A stretch of 64,000 nucleotides of DNA from Actinokineospora bangkokensis (GCF_001940455.1 NZ_MKQR01000028.1:446348-510347), one strand, 5' to 3'; positions 48,625 to 57,421 are shown, counted from the first letter of the stretch. The notes: generated by a model from the sequence alone, not told the origin. Translations and numbers: made by a program.

Positions 48625-50367
48625 ATGAGGAGGAAGCGCGTGGAGCGAGGAAAGGCGCTGGCGGCGGCACTGGCCGTGCCGCTGGTGGCAGGCGTGACGT
48701 TCGTGGCCGCGCCGGGGGTCGCCACCGCGGCACCGGCGCTGTCGGGCAAGGCCGTGGAGTACAACGTGCTCGCGGCCGACGGGGTCGCCACCGAATCGGT
48801 GGAGGCGGCCGTGCGGTCCGCCGGGGGCACCGTGGTGGTCAGCAACAAGGCCACCGGCCTGCTGACCGTCTCGGCCCCGGAGAACGGGTTCACCGCGCGG
48901 CTCAAGGGCAACGGGGCGGTCGACAGCGCCTCGCGCATCCGCTCGATCGGGTCGGCCCCCAAGGCGGAGAAGAAGGCCAAGGACAAGGCCAAGGCCGTCG
49001 AGAAGGAGAACAAGGGCGCGGCCAAGGGCGCCGGGGCCAAGCCCGGCTCCACCGCGGGCCTGGACCCGCTGGACTCGCAGCTGTGGGGCCTGTCGGCGGT
49101 CCGCTCGGACCTCGCGCGCACCAAGCAGGCCGGGGACAAGCGCGTCAAGGTCGGCGTCCTCGACACCGGCGTGGACGGGTCGCACCCCGACATCGCGCCC
49201 AACTTCGACCGGGCGCTGTCGCGCAACTTCACCCGCGACATCCCGTTCGACGAGAACGGCGCCGAGGTCGACGGCCCGTGCGAGTACCGCGGCTGCGTCG
49301 ACCCGGCCGACGTCGACAACGGCGGCCACGGCACCCACGTCGCGGGCACCATCGCCGCGGCGGCCGACGGCTTCGGCATCTCCGGCGTGGCGCCGGGGGT
49401 CTCGCTGGTCAACATCCGCGCGGGCCAGGACTCCGGCTACTTCTTCCTGCAGCCGGTCGTCGACGCCATGACCTACGCGGGCGACGCGGGCCTGGACGTG
49501 GTCAACATGTCCTTCTACATCGACCCGTGGCTGTTCAACTGCACCAACAACCCGGCCGACTCGCCGGAGGCCCAGGCCGAGCAGCGCCTGGTCGTCAAGT
49601 CGGTGTCGCGGGCCATGGAGTACGCCCACCGCAAGGGCGTGTCCCAGGTCGTGTCCCTGGGCAACGGCCACATGGACCTGGCCCACCCGCTGCCGGACGC
49701 CTCCAGCCCGGACTACCCGGCGGGCGCGGCCTACCCGCGCACCATCGACCCGAACACCTGCTGGTCGCTGCCCATCGAGGGCCCGCACGCCATCGGCATC
49801 GGCTCCTACGGCCCCTCCCAGGCCAAGGCGGACTACTCCAACTACGGCCAGGGCATCTCCGTCTCCGCGCCCGGCGGCTACTTCCGCGACGGCCTCGGCA
49901 CCGACTGGTACCGCACCAACGAGAACCTGATCCTGTCCGCCTACCCGAAGAACGTCGCCCTCACCGAGGGCGCCATCGACGAGGCGGGCAACATCACCGA
50001 GGCCGGTCTCGACGCGGGCGTGCAGAAGGCCTGCAAGCCCTCCGGCGAGTGCGGCTACTACCAGTACCTCCAGGGCACCTCCATGGCCGCCCCGCACGCC
50101 TCCGGCGTCGCGGCGCTCATCGTGTCCCAGTACGGCTCCTACAGCGCCAAGTCGGTCACCCTGAACCCCGACAAGGTCCGCAAGGTGCTGGAGGGCACCG
50201 CCGCCCCCATCGCCTGCCCCACCCCCCGCACGGTCGACTACACCGCGGTCGGCAGGCCCGCCGAGTTCACCGCCACCTGCACCGGCGACCTGGACTTCAA
50301 CAGCTTCTACGGCAACGGCTCCGTGGACGCCTGGGCCGCTGTGACGCAGGGGAAGAAGTTCCTGTAG
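48625..50367 (+). CDS. Secreted subtilisin-like serine protease (S8)
   Basis: An extracellular endopeptidase. The 580-residue precursor has a signal peptide (about 1-37, cleavage near ATA-APA) and a propeptide region ending in a Lys/Ala/Glu-rich low-complexity stretch (about 113-145). The S8 domain carries the complete triad: Asp180 (GVLDTGVDGSHPD), His235 (GGHGTHVAGT) and Ser486 (GTSMAAPHASG). Extra Cys pairs suggest disulfides. Three in-frame starts are possible (48595, 48625, and GTG 48640 with GAGGAGG 6 nt upstream). I use 48625 for its basic N-terminus; 48640 has the best ribosome-binding site. Directly behind the peptide importer, it could generate the peptides that importer takes up. 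Confidence 0.92.
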   Translation: MRRKRVERGKALAAALAVPLVAGVTFVAAPGVATAAPALSGKAVEYNVLAADGVATESVEAAVRSAGGTVVVSNKATGLLTVSAPENGFTARLKGNGAVDSASRIRSIGSAPKAEKKAKDKAKAVEKENKGAAKGAGAKPGSTAGLDPLDSQLWGLSAVRSDLARTKQAGDKRVKVGVLDTGVDGSHPDIAPNFDRALSRNFTRDIPFDENGAEVDGPCEYRGCVDPADVDNGGHGTHVAGTIAAAADGFGISGVAPGVSLVNIRAGQDSGYFFLQPVVDAMTYAGDAGLDVVNMSFYIDPWLFNCTNNPADSPEAQAEQRLVVKSVSRAMEYAHRKGVSQVVSLGNGHMDLAHPLPDASSPDYPAGAAYPRTIDPNTCWSLPIEGPHAIGIGSYGPSQAKADYSNYGQGISVSAPGGYFRDGLGTDWYRTNENLILSAYPKNVALTEGAIDEAGNITEAGLDAGVQKACKPSGECGYYQYLQGTSMAAPHASGVAALIVSQYGSYSAKSVTLNPDKVRKVLEGTAAPIACPTPRTVDYTAVGRPAEFTATCTGDLDFNSFYGNGSVDAWAAVTQGKKFL

Positions 50368-50385
50368 CAGCAGCGATCGACGCAG

Positions 50386-50420
50386 ACGGCGCCCGGGTCC
50401 TTCGTGGACCCGGGCGCCGT
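50386..50420 (+). terminator. Terminator of the importer-protease unit
   Basis: A perfect 15-bp stem (50386-50400 with 50406-50420) with loop TTCGT, 18 nt after the protease stop and followed by a T-containing stretch. Confidence 0.8.
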
Positions 50421-50689
50421 TCGTCCATTCGGTACAGTGCGGGGATCGCCAGTAGTCCGGGAAGAGTGGAAGTCACCCCGGGTCATCCACCCTCGCCAAG
50501 CTGTGCACACCCACCCGAGTTGTCCACAGCCCTCTCGCCGGGGTCGAGTTTCGTCGCCCTCCGCCGGTAGCGTTGAAAACAGGGGTCCCCTTGCCCGGGT
50601 TACCCCCGCGCCAGCATGGATTTATGGGGGACTGGGCAGTGGCGACAAGGCGACCACCCCAGGAAGCCGAGCCCGGGCAGAAGGTCCTG

Positions 50690-50833
50690 CCCGGTTGGGT
50701 GGATTCGCTTGGTCGGGGGAGGCGATCATGTGCTACCCAACGGGACGGGCGGGCGTCTTTTCAGCCCGCCTTTTCCCGCCCGCAGCACATGATCGCCGTA
50801 GGGGCCCCGACCAAGCGGATCCACCCAACCGGG
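50690..50833. repeat. Intergenic nested palindrome, second full copy (element C)
   Basis: A 29-bp outer stem with one mismatch (50690-50718 with 50805-50833) encloses the same perfect 14-bp inner stem GGCGATCATGTGCT/AGCACATGATCGCC (50721-50734 with 50784-50797) found in element A. The centre forms alternative GC stems (46-53 with 75-82, or 48-54 with 64-70, counting from 50700). Outer-arm sequence differs completely from element A but keeps pairing. A reverse-oriented tail-like block GACAAGGCGACCACCCCAGG lies to the left (50643-50662) and CCCACAACGCAAG to the right. The rest of 50421-50900 has a lone TTGTCCACA DnaA-box-like motif (50520-50528) and no gene. Confidence 0.85.
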
Positions 50834-50900
50834 CCCACAACGCAAGCCCCCGACGAAGCACCCACCAAGCCCACCGGAGCAGCCCCGTCCAGCAGCGGCG

Positions 50901-52373
50901 TCAGCGGTTGGAGGAGGCCTTGACGAACGCGCCGAGGTCCTTGCCCTGCTGGACCCGGGACGGCTCGTGCAGGTACATCATGTGCCCGGCCTCGTAGTAC
51001 TTCACCTCGATGTTCTCCCGCAGCTCAGCCGGGATGCGCAGGGCGGCGAGCACGTGCTCGGTCGCGTAGTACGGCGTGGCGCCGTCCAGGTAGCCGCTGG
51101 CGACGTGGATCTTCAGCGCCGGGTTGCCGCGCATGGCGGCGGCGAGCTTGTCGGTCACCGAGACGTGCGCGTTCTGGAACTCCTTGTAGGACCACTGGCG
51201 GAAGACCTCGGTGCTGAGGACCTGGTAGTGCAGGTCGCTCGGGTAGCCCAGCTCCTCGCGCAGGTAGTGGTTGATGCCCGCGGTGAACGGGCCCATGATG
51301 GCGGCGGAGGCGGGGTCCTCGGTGAAGCGCTCGCGGCCGTAGTCGGATTCCCAGCCGGTGAAGCGGCCGTCGAAGCGGCCGACGGTGAGCTTGCGGTGGC
51401 GCAGCAGCTCGGTGAAGAAGCGGATGTGCTCGACGCGCATGTCGACGCGGTCGAGGTAGTCCTCGCTGAGGCCGGTGAGGCCCGCCAGCTTGGTGATGGT
51501 GGCCGCGCGCTCCTCGGGGGTCAGCCGGGCGCCGCGGGCCAGCGCCCAGGGGTAGTCGCGGTCGGCGAACTCCTCGGCCTCGGCGAGCGCGTCGGCCAGC
51601 GGCCGGTCGCCCAGCAGGCCGTGGTGGTGGGCGATGGCGGTGTAGGTGGGCAGGTAGAGGGCGTGGGCGCGGTCGTTGCCCTCGTTGAACAGGATGGTGC
51701 CGAAGTCCAGGACGGCGGAGATGAGCATGAGGCCGTTGAGGTACATGCCGTGCTTGTCCTGCAGGTGCTCGGCCAGCGCCGCGGCCCGGGTGGTGCCGTA
51801 GGACTCGCCCGCGAGGAACTTCGGCGACAGCCAGCGGCCGTTGCGGGTGGTCCAGAGGCGGATGACCTCCGCGACGTGCTCCAGGTCGGCGGTGAAGGTG
51901 TGGAAGTCCGCCGACTTCTCCCCGGTGGTCGCGCGGGACATGCCGGTGCCGACGGGGTCGATGAACACCAGGTCGCTGTGCACCAGCAGGGTGTCGGGGT
52001 TGTCGACCAGGGTGTAGGGCGGCTGGACGGGGGCGCCCGCGTCGCCGGAGACCACCCGGCGGGGGCCGAGCACGCCCAGGTGCAGCCACACGCTCGCCGA
52101 GCCGGGGCCGCCGTTGAAGGCGAAGGTCACCGGGCGCTGGCCGGGGTCGGCGCCGTCGAGGGTGTAGGCGGTCAGCAGCACCTCGGCCTTGGGCTTGTAG
52201 CCCTCCACCTTGCCGTCGGTCACCACCTCGCGCCGCAGCACGACCCGCCCGGTGGTGGCGGTGTAGTTGAGCTTGCGGCGCCGCACGGTCAGCGAGTGCC
52301 CGGTCGTCACCAGGTCGTCGACCGGCTCCGGGGTGCTGCTGCTCCCGGCGTCGTCGGAGTTCGTGGTACCCAT
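50901..52373 (-). CDS. S10-family serine carboxypeptidase-like protein, cytosolic
   Basis: A 490-residue alpha/beta hydrolase of peptidase family S10. Catalytic residues appear in order: Ser191 in GESYGTT, Asp in ASGYLDGATPYYAT (about 425) and His in EAGHMMYLHEP (about 463). The oxyanion block FNGGPGSASVWLHLG (about 89) is also present. Most S10 enzymes are secreted or lysosomal, but this one has no signal peptide, so it probably trims peptides inside the cell. Leaderless-type promoter just upstream, divergent from the DNA glycosylase gene. Confidence 0.92.
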   Translation of the reverse strand: MGTTNSDDAGSSSTPEPVDDLVTTGHSLTVRRRKLNYTATTGRVVLRREVVTDGKVEGYKPKAEVLLTAYTLDGADPGQRPVTFAFNGGPGSASVWLHLGVLGPRRVVSGDAGAPVQPPYTLVDNPDTLLVHSDLVFIDPVGTGMSRATTGEKSADFHTFTADLEHVAEVIRLWTTRNGRWLSPKFLAGESYGTTRAAALAEHLQDKHGMYLNGLMLISAVLDFGTILFNEGNDRAHALYLPTYTAIAHHHGLLGDRPLADALAEAEEFADRDYPWALARGARLTPEERAATITKLAGLTGLSEDYLDRVDMRVEHIRFFTELLRHRKLTVGRFDGRFTGWESDYGRERFTEDPASAAIMGPFTAGINHYLREELGYPSDLHYQVLSTEVFRQWSYKEFQNAHVSVTDKLAAAMRGNPALKIHVASGYLDGATPYYATEHVLAALRIPAELRENIEVKYYEAGHMMYLHEPSRVQQGKDLGAFVKASSNR

Positions 52374-52420
52374 GGCCCGACCCTACGGCGGACCCGGTGG
52401 CGGTGTGGTGTGATCGGGTC
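52374..52420. promoter_or_regulatory. Divergent leaderless-type promoters of S10 peptidase and glycosylase genes
   Basis: On the minus strand TAGGGT (52380-52385) lies six bases before the ATG at 52373. On the plus strand TGTGAT (52409-52414) lies six bases before the GTG at 52421; this second box is weaker. The two start codons are only 47 nt apart. Confidence 0.55.
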
Positions 52421-53128
52421 GTGAGCGCCCTCGACGACCTGGACCGGGAGGTCGCGGGCTGCCGCCGCTGCCCGCGCCTGGTGGCCTGGCGCGAGCAGGT
52501 GGCCGCCACCAAGCGCGCCGCGTTCCGCGACGAGGACTACTGGGGCCGCCCGGTGCCCGGCTTCGGCCCCGCCGACGCGCGCATCGCCGTCGTGGGCCTG
52601 GCCCCCGCCGCCCACGGCGCCAACCGCACCGGCCGGATGTTCACCGGCGACCGCTCCGGCGACTTCCTCTACGCCGCCCTGCACGCGGTCGGCCTCGCCA
52701 ACCAGCCCACCGCCACCTCCGCCGACGACGGCCTGCGCCTGCGCGGCGTCCGCATCACCGCCCCGGTCAAGTGCGCCCCACCGGCCAACAAGCCCACCCC
52801 CGACGAGCGCGACAACTGCCGCCCCTGGCTCGTCCGCGAACTCGCCCTCCTGCGCCCCACCCTCCGCGCCGTCCTCGTCCTCGGCGCCTTCGGCTGGAAC
52901 GCCCTGCTCCCCGTCCTCACCGCCTTCTGGACCATCCCCACGCCCCGCCCCCGGTTCACCCACGCCGCCCACGTCGAACTCGCCCCGCACGCCACCGAGC
53001 ACCCCCTCCACCTCCTCGGCAGCTACCACGTCAGCCAGCAGAACACCTTCACCGGCAGGCTCACCCGCCCCATGCTCGAATCCGTCCTCACCGCGGCCAA
53101 GGACGCCGCGGGCCTGGTCACCCCGTGA
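52421..53128 (+). CDS. Family 5 uracil-DNA glycosylase (UdgB-type)
   Basis: Removes uracil, and in this family also hypoxanthine and other deaminated bases, from DNA. The 235-residue protein has an iron-sulfur cluster set of four cysteines (Cys14 and Cys17 in GCRRC, then VKCAPP and RDNCRPW). The active-site motif is GLAPAAHGANRTGRMFTGD (about 58-76), where UdgB has Ala in place of the usual catalytic polar residue, and the second motif is GSYHVSQQNTFTGRL near the end. High genomic GC makes cytosine-deamination repair important. GTG start at 52421 with a possible leaderless -10. The 3' half is strongly C-rich on the top strand. Confidence 0.92.
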   Translation: MSALDDLDREVAGCRRCPRLVAWREQVAATKRAAFRDEDYWGRPVPGFGPADARIAVVGLAPAAHGANRTGRMFTGDRSGDFLYAALHAVGLANQPTATSADDGLRLRGVRITAPVKCAPPANKPTPDERDNCRPWLVRELALLRPTLRAVLVLGAFGWNALLPVLTAFWTIPTPRPRFTHAAHVELAPHATEHPLHLLGSYHVSQQNTFTGRLTRPMLESVLTAAKDAAGLVTP

Positions 53129-53242
53129 CCCGGGACCCCCGCCTCGGCACTGGTCCTCCGGTGACGCCGCGCGGTAGGGTCGGGGCAAGCGCTACCGCCG
53201 CGCCCGGGGGTGGGTCTGTCCTGGCGGTGCGAAGGGTTTCCC

Positions 53243-53581
53243 GTGGTGTTCGTCATCATCTGCGCCCTGGTGGGCTTGTTCCTGGTGACCTGTGCCGTCG
53301 CGGGGCGGCGGGTGGGGGAGTTCCGGGTCGCGGTGCGCGTGCTGGACGTGGTGGACGTCGAGGTGTGCGTGCGGGGGGCTGTGGTGGGGGCCGGGGTGGG
53401 GCATGCTGCCGGGCATGAGGTCGCGGGCCGGGGTGCTGCTGGGGGTGGCGGCGATGGTGCTGGTCATCGTCGTGGCCGCGCGCGGCGGGTCGGCGATCGA
53501 GGGCGGGCCCGGGGTGCGGTACGCGCCCGCGACCGCCACCGCGACGGCCGGACCGGAGGTCGCGGAGGCGCCGCCGGATGA
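53243..53581 (+). CDS. Possible small membrane protein overlapping the DUF4129 gene
   Basis: A GTG with GAAGGG six nt upstream opens a frame whose first ~20 residues form a clear membrane segment (VFVIICALVGLFLVTCAVAG), followed by a GRRVGEFRVAVRV region. Codons keep G/C wobble bases to about 53430, after which the coding pattern shifts to the overlapping DUF4129 frame. The stop at 53581 would overlap that gene by about 170 nt. Either a short gene lost its stop, or there is a frameshift, or the frame is spurious in this G-rich stretch. A TAGGGT box at 53173-53178 could drive it. Confidence 0.3.
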   Translation: MVFVIICALVGLFLVTCAVAGRRVGEFRVAVRVLDVVDVEVCVRGAVVGAGVGHAAGHEVAGRGAAGGGGDGAGHRRGRARRVGDRGRARGAVRARDRHRDGRTGGRGGAAG

Positions 53582-54089
53582 CGGGGTGCTGGGGTTGGTC
53601 GCCGGGGTCGGCACGGGGGTCCTGGTGCTGCTGCTCCTGGCCGGGGTGCTGCTCACGCTGGCCGCGGCCCTGGTGGCGTTGGCCGGGATCAGGGTCCGCG
53701 GGCGGGGCCCGTCCCGGCCGGAGCACGCCGCCGCCGACACCGCGGAGGAGTCCGCGCGGGCGGCCGCGGGCGTCCTCGCGGCCACCGTCGAGCGGGCGCG
53801 GCTCGACCTGAGCAGGCGGGCCGGGACCGACCCCGGCGACGCCGTCATCGCCGCGTGGGTGGCGCTGGAGCGGGCCGCGCACGACCTGGGCACCCCGCGC
53901 GCCCCGCACCGCACGCCGACCGAGTTCACCGAGGACGTCCTGGGGGCCCACCACGTCGACGCGGGCGCCCTCGACGACCTCAAGGCCCTCTACCACCGGG
54001 CCCGCTTCGCCACCGCCGCGCCGCTGGACCCCGCCGACGCCGAGCGCGCGGGCGGGGCGCTGCGGCGGATCGAGGCGTCGCTGCGGTGA
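53415..54089 (+). CDS. DUF4129-containing membrane protein
   Basis: A 224-residue protein with a transmembrane helix at 5-22, a second hydrophobic stretch at about 57-92 and a cytosolic C-terminal DUF4129 domain (VIAAWVALERAAHDLG then RTPTEFTEDVL and ALYHRARFA). DUF4129 occurs with transglutaminase-like and MoxR/DUF58 gene sets, and this is the first gene of such a set. ATG 53403 is an alternative start 4 codons upstream. The stop overlaps the next gene by four bases. Function unknown. Confidence 0.8.
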   Translation: MRSRAGVLLGVAAMVLVIVVAARGGSAIEGGPGVRYAPATATATAGPEVAEAPPDDGVLGLVAGVGTGVLVLLLLAGVLLTLAAALVALAGIRVRGRGPSRPEHAAADTAEESARAAAGVLAATVERARLDLSRRAGTDPGDAVIAAWVALERAAHDLGTPRAPHRTPTEFTEDVLGAHHVDAGALDDLKALYHRARFATAAPLDPADAERAGGALRRIEASLR

Positions 54090-54547
54090 CGACCCTGCGC
54101 ACCGCCGCGATCGCCGCCCTGGCCGGGGTCGGCGTGGTCGTGCTGGCCGCGTGGCCGGGCGACCTGCCGGTGTTCTGGGCGGTGGTGCTCGGGGTGCCCG
54201 CGGCGGCGGTGGCGTTCGCGGGGGCGCGGTTCGCCGGGCCGCTCGAACCGGACTGGGCGCCGCTGCCCGAACCCGCGGGCACCGCCACCAACCCGCAGGC
54301 GGCCACCCTGGCGGGCAGGCTCGCCGAGGCGGCCGAGGACCCGCACCGGTTCCGCTCCCGCATCCGGCCCCGCCTGCTGCGGCTGGCCGACGCCCGGCTG
54401 CTCGCGCACGGGGTGTCCGGTGTGGACGACCCGCGCGCCCGGGGGCTGCTGGGCGCCGAGCTGCACCGGCTGCTCATCGACCCGCGCGCCGAGCTGCCCC
54501 CGCCCGGGCGGTTCACCGAGCTGCTGCACCAGTTGGAGGACGTGTGA
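54086..54547 (+). CDS. Small two-helix membrane protein of the MoxR operon
   Basis: I do not recognise a named family. The 153-residue protein begins with two hydrophobic segments (about 7-24 and 31-50), followed by a helical cytosolic region with RFRSRIRPRLLRLADARL (about 92-109) and HRLLIDPRAELPPPGRFTE. It overlaps both neighbours by four bases (GTGA at each end), so it is certainly read in one operon with DUF4129 and MoxR. Confidence 0.75.
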   Translation: MTTLRTAAIAALAGVGVVVLAAWPGDLPVFWAVVLGVPAAAVAFAGARFAGPLEPDWAPLPEPAGTATNPQAATLAGRLAEAAEDPHRFRSRIRPRLLRLADARLLAHGVSGVDDPRARGLLGAELHRLLIDPRAELPPPGRFTELLHQLEDV

Positions 54548-55497
54548 CACCGCAGGAGGTCCAGCGCGCCGCGCAGGCGGTCACCGACGCCGTGGGCGCC
54601 GTGGTCGTCGGCCGGGAGCGGGCGGTGCGGCTGGTCCTGGCGGCCGTGCTGGCCAAGGGGCACGTGCTGCTGGAGGACGTGCCCGGCCTGGGCAAGACCC
54701 TGCTCGCCCGGGGCCTGGCCGAGGCGCTCGGCCTCGACTTCGCCCGCGTGCAGTGCACCCCGGACCTGCAACCGGCGGACGTCACCGGCTCGTTCGTCTT
54801 CGACCCCGTCGCCCGCGCCTTCGACTTCCGCCCCGGCCCGGTGTTCACCGGCCTGCTGCTGGCCGACGAGGTCAACCGCACCCCGCCCAAGACCCAGTCC
54901 GCGCTGCTGGAGGCCATGCAGGAGCGGCAGGTCACCGTCGAGGGCCGCACGTTCGCCCTGCCCGACCCGTTCCACGTGCTCGCCACGGCCAACCCGGTCG
55001 AGCACGAGGGCACCTACCCGCTGCCGGAGGCCCAGCTCGACCGGTTCCTGCTGCGGGTGGGCATCGGCTACCCGCCCGCCGAGGACGAGGTGGAGGTGCT
55101 GCGCCGCAGGCTCGCCCGGCGCACCGAGCGGGCCGCGGTGGCGCGGGTCCTCGACGAGGGCGGGCTGGCCCGCCTGCAGGCGGCCGTCGAGCGCGTCGAG
55201 GTCCACGACGACGTGCTGCGCTACTGCGTCGACCTGGCCAGGGCCAGCCGCACCCACCCGGCCGTCGAGGTCGGCGCCTCCCCCCGCGGCTCCCAGGCCC
55301 TGCTGCTCACCGCCCGGGCGCTGGCCGTCCTCGACGGCCGCGGCCACGTCGTCCCCGAGGACGTCAAGGAGTGCGCCCCCGCCGCCCTGGCCCACCGGCT
55401 CGTGCTCCGCGCGGAGACCTGGAGCACCGGCACCGGGGCGGGCGAGGTCGTCGCGGACCTGCTCGGCACCGTCGCCGGTCCGGCGGGCGCGCGGTGA
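54544..55497 (+). CDS. MoxR-family AAA+ ATPase
   Basis: A 317-residue chaperone-like ATPase, proposed for the family to assemble or activate partner complexes, often with VWA or DUF58 proteins. It has Walker A DVPGLGKTLLAR (about 45), the MoxR block QCTPDLQPADVTG, Walker B LLLADEVNRTPPKTQSALLEAMQE region (about 108), sensor 1 ATANPVEHEGTYPLPEAQLDRF and a C-terminal lid with VGASPRGSQALL. All ATPase motifs are intact. Start overlaps the preceding stop. The next gene encodes its usual DUF58 partner. Confidence 0.93.
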   Translation: MTPQEVQRAAQAVTDAVGAVVVGRERAVRLVLAAVLAKGHVLLEDVPGLGKTLLARGLAEALGLDFARVQCTPDLQPADVTGSFVFDPVARAFDFRPGPVFTGLLLADEVNRTPPKTQSALLEAMQERQVTVEGRTFALPDPFHVLATANPVEHEGTYPLPEAQLDRFLLRVGIGYPPAEDEVEVLRRRLARRTERAAVARVLDEGGLARLQAAVERVEVHDDVLRYCVDLARASRTHPAVEVGASPRGSQALLLTARALAVLDGRGHVVPEDVKECAPAALAHRLVLRAETWSTGTGAGEVVADLLGTVAGPAGAR

Positions 55498-56819
55498 ACC
55501 GGGTCCTGGCCTGGACCACCGCCCGGCGGGCGGCGGCCACGGCCGGGTGGCGCGGCACCGACGCGCTGTTCCGCGGCGCGCTCGGCGGCCTGGCCCTGGT
55601 CGGGCTGGGCACCGCCGTGCACCGGCTGGAGCTGGTGGTGATCGGCCTGCCGCTGCTGCTGTCGACCGTCCTGGCCGTGCTCACCCCGCCCCGGCGCGCG
55701 GTGCGGGTCGGCGTGCGCGGGCTGCCGCGCGCGGTCGAGGCGGGCGACAGCGCGCGGGTCGTCGTCGAGGTCGACCACGACGCCGAGTTCACCGCGCTGC
55801 GGCTGCCGCACCCCGGCAGCCGGGGTGTCGGCCCGGTGCACCTGCTGCCCGGCTCGGTGCGCGCGGTCACCGCCCGGCTGCGCTGGAACGCCTGGGGGGA
55901 GGGCGTGGACCTGCGGCCCGACCACCTCGCCGCCGGGCCGGACGCGCTGCTCATCCACGGCCCGGTCGTCGGCAGGGAGAGCAGGCGGGTCGTGCTGCCC
56001 CCGGTCGAGCCGCTGCCCGGCGGGCCGCTGCCGCCCCGGCTCGCGGTGGGCGCGCACCGCTCGCCCCGCCCCGGCGACGGCACCGAACCCCGGGCCGTGC
56101 GCCCGTTCCGCCCCGGCGACCGGGTGCGCCGGGTCGACTGGCGGGTGTCGCTGCGCGCGGGCGCCGCCACCGGCGAGCTGGTGCGCCCGCACGTGCGCGA
56201 GCGGCACGCCGAGGCCGACGCCGAGCTGGTGCTCGCCCTGGACACGCGCACCGACGTGGGCGCCGACCTGGCCGACTGGGCGCTCGGCCCGCCGCCGGGC
56301 ACCCCGACCGGCCTCGCCCCCACCAGCCTCGACACCGCCGTGCGCGCCGTGGTCTCGCTCGCCGCCGCGCAGCTGCGCCTGGGCGACCGCGTCGGCCTGG
56401 TCGACCTCGGCCGCCCCCAGCTCGGCCTGGCGCCGGGCACCGGCAGGCGCCAGCTCCAGCGCCTGCGCCACCAACTCGTCGCCTGCACGCGCTCAGCGGG
56501 GTGGTCGGCCCGGCCCGTGCTGCACCGGTCGCAGGTGCCCGCGGGCGCCGCGGTCGTGGTGCTCTCGCCCTTCCTCGACGACGCCGTGGTCGACGTCGTC
56601 CTGCGCGCCGCCGCGGGCGCCCGGCTGCTGCTCGCCGTGGACGTCCTGCCGCACCCGCTCACCGCCGACGACGAGACCGAGTGGGGCGAGGCGGCGCTGG
56701 GGGTCCTGCGCGCCGAGCACACCGCCCGGCTGGCCGCCCTGCGCTCGGGCGGCGTGCCCGTGGTGACCCCGGCGGGCGTGGCGGCCGTGCTGGCCCGGCG
56801 GCGCGGTCGGGGCCGGTGA
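55494..56819 (+). CDS. DUF58 family protein
   Basis: A 441-residue membrane-associated protein and likely MoxR partner. Two hydrophobic helices (about 25-60) precede a beta-rich region. The DUF58 signature RPFRPGDRVRRVDWRVSLRAG (about 203-223) follows, then a vWA-like fold (ELVLALDTR at about 242, then DRVGLVDLG and VVVLSPFLDD). The vWA metal site is only partly conserved. The family is associated with cell-envelope processes; the specific role is unknown. Overlaps MoxR and the next gene by four and three bases. Confidence 0.88.
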   Translation: MNRVLAWTTARRAAATAGWRGTDALFRGALGGLALVGLGTAVHRLELVVIGLPLLLSTVLAVLTPPRRAVRVGVRGLPRAVEAGDSARVVVEVDHDAEFTALRLPHPGSRGVGPVHLLPGSVRAVTARLRWNAWGEGVDLRPDHLAAGPDALLIHGPVVGRESRRVVLPPVEPLPGGPLPPRLAVGAHRSPRPGDGTEPRAVRPFRPGDRVRRVDWRVSLRAGAATGELVRPHVRERHAEADAELVLALDTRTDVGADLADWALGPPPGTPTGLAPTSLDTAVRAVVSLAAAQLRLGDRVGLVDLGRPQLGLAPGTGRRQLQRLRHQLVACTRSAGWSARPVLHRSQVPAGAAVVVLSPFLDDAVVDVVLRAAAGARLLLAVDVLPHPLTADDETEWGEAALGVLRAEHTARLAALRSGGVPVVTPAGVAAVLARRRGRGR

Positions 56820-57316
56820 TGGAGGTCGGGGCCGGGGTCTCGGCGCGGTGGCTGCGCGCGGCCGTGGCCGCCGCGGGCCTGGGCGCCCTGCTCGACCTGC
56901 TCGTCGACGGCGCCGCGCCGGTCGTGCTGGGCGTCGGGCTGGTGCTCGTGGCGCTGAGCGCCCTCGTGCCCGCCTCCCCGGCGCCGCTGCTGCTGATCGG
57001 GTTCGCCGCGGCGGTGGTCGCGGTGCTCGGCGGCGACCCGCTGCGCCCGGCCGTCCTGGTGCTCGTCCCGCTCGCCCACGCCGTGCACCTGGGCGCGGCG
57101 CTGGCCGCGGTCGTCCCCGCCGGGGCCCGGCTGCACCCGGCGGCGCTGCGCCCGGCCCTGCGGCGGGCGGGCGCGGTGCAGGCGCTGACCTTCGCCGCGG
57201 TCGCGGTCGCGGCCCTGCTGCCGACCACCCGCACCCCCGCCGCGGTCGAGGTCGCGGCATTGCTCTCGGTAGCCGGGGTCGCACTCGTCGTGGTGGCGCT
57301 TGATCGATCCCGCTGA
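56819..57316 (+). CDS. Polytopic membrane protein ending the MoxR operon
   Basis: A 165-residue hydrophobic protein with about five membrane segments (LGALLDLLVDG, VVLGVGLVLVALSALV, LLLIGFAAAVVAVLGG, the VLVLVPLAHAVHLGAALAAV pair, and a final VALLSVAGVALVVVAL-like helix). No catalytic motif is visible and I cannot assign a family. The ATG lies inside the DUF58 stop (TGATG), so it is translationally coupled. Such a small polytopic protein at the end of MoxR/DUF58 operons probably completes a membrane complex. Confidence 0.75.
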   Translation: MEVGAGVSARWLRAAVAAAGLGALLDLLVDGAAPVVLGVGLVLVALSALVPASPAPLLLIGFAAAVVAVLGGDPLRPAVLVLVPLAHAVHLGAALAAVVPAGARLHPAALRPALRRAGAVQALTFAAVAVAALLPTTRTPAAVEVAALLSVAGVALVVVALDRSR

Positions 57317-57421
57317 CCCTGCGATGTGGGTCACAACCTGCGGAAACACCGCCAGCGACGGGGGTCACACCAGGGTGGGGGTGACTCGCGCCCACCACCA
57401 CCCGGTGCGACCATTGACCCC

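Noticed and set aside
57326-57385. CRP-like site in the TGTGGGTCACA and GGGTCACA repeats before ndh
   Set aside because: Half-sites do not have the spacing of TGTGA-N6-TCACA, so only the repeat was noted.
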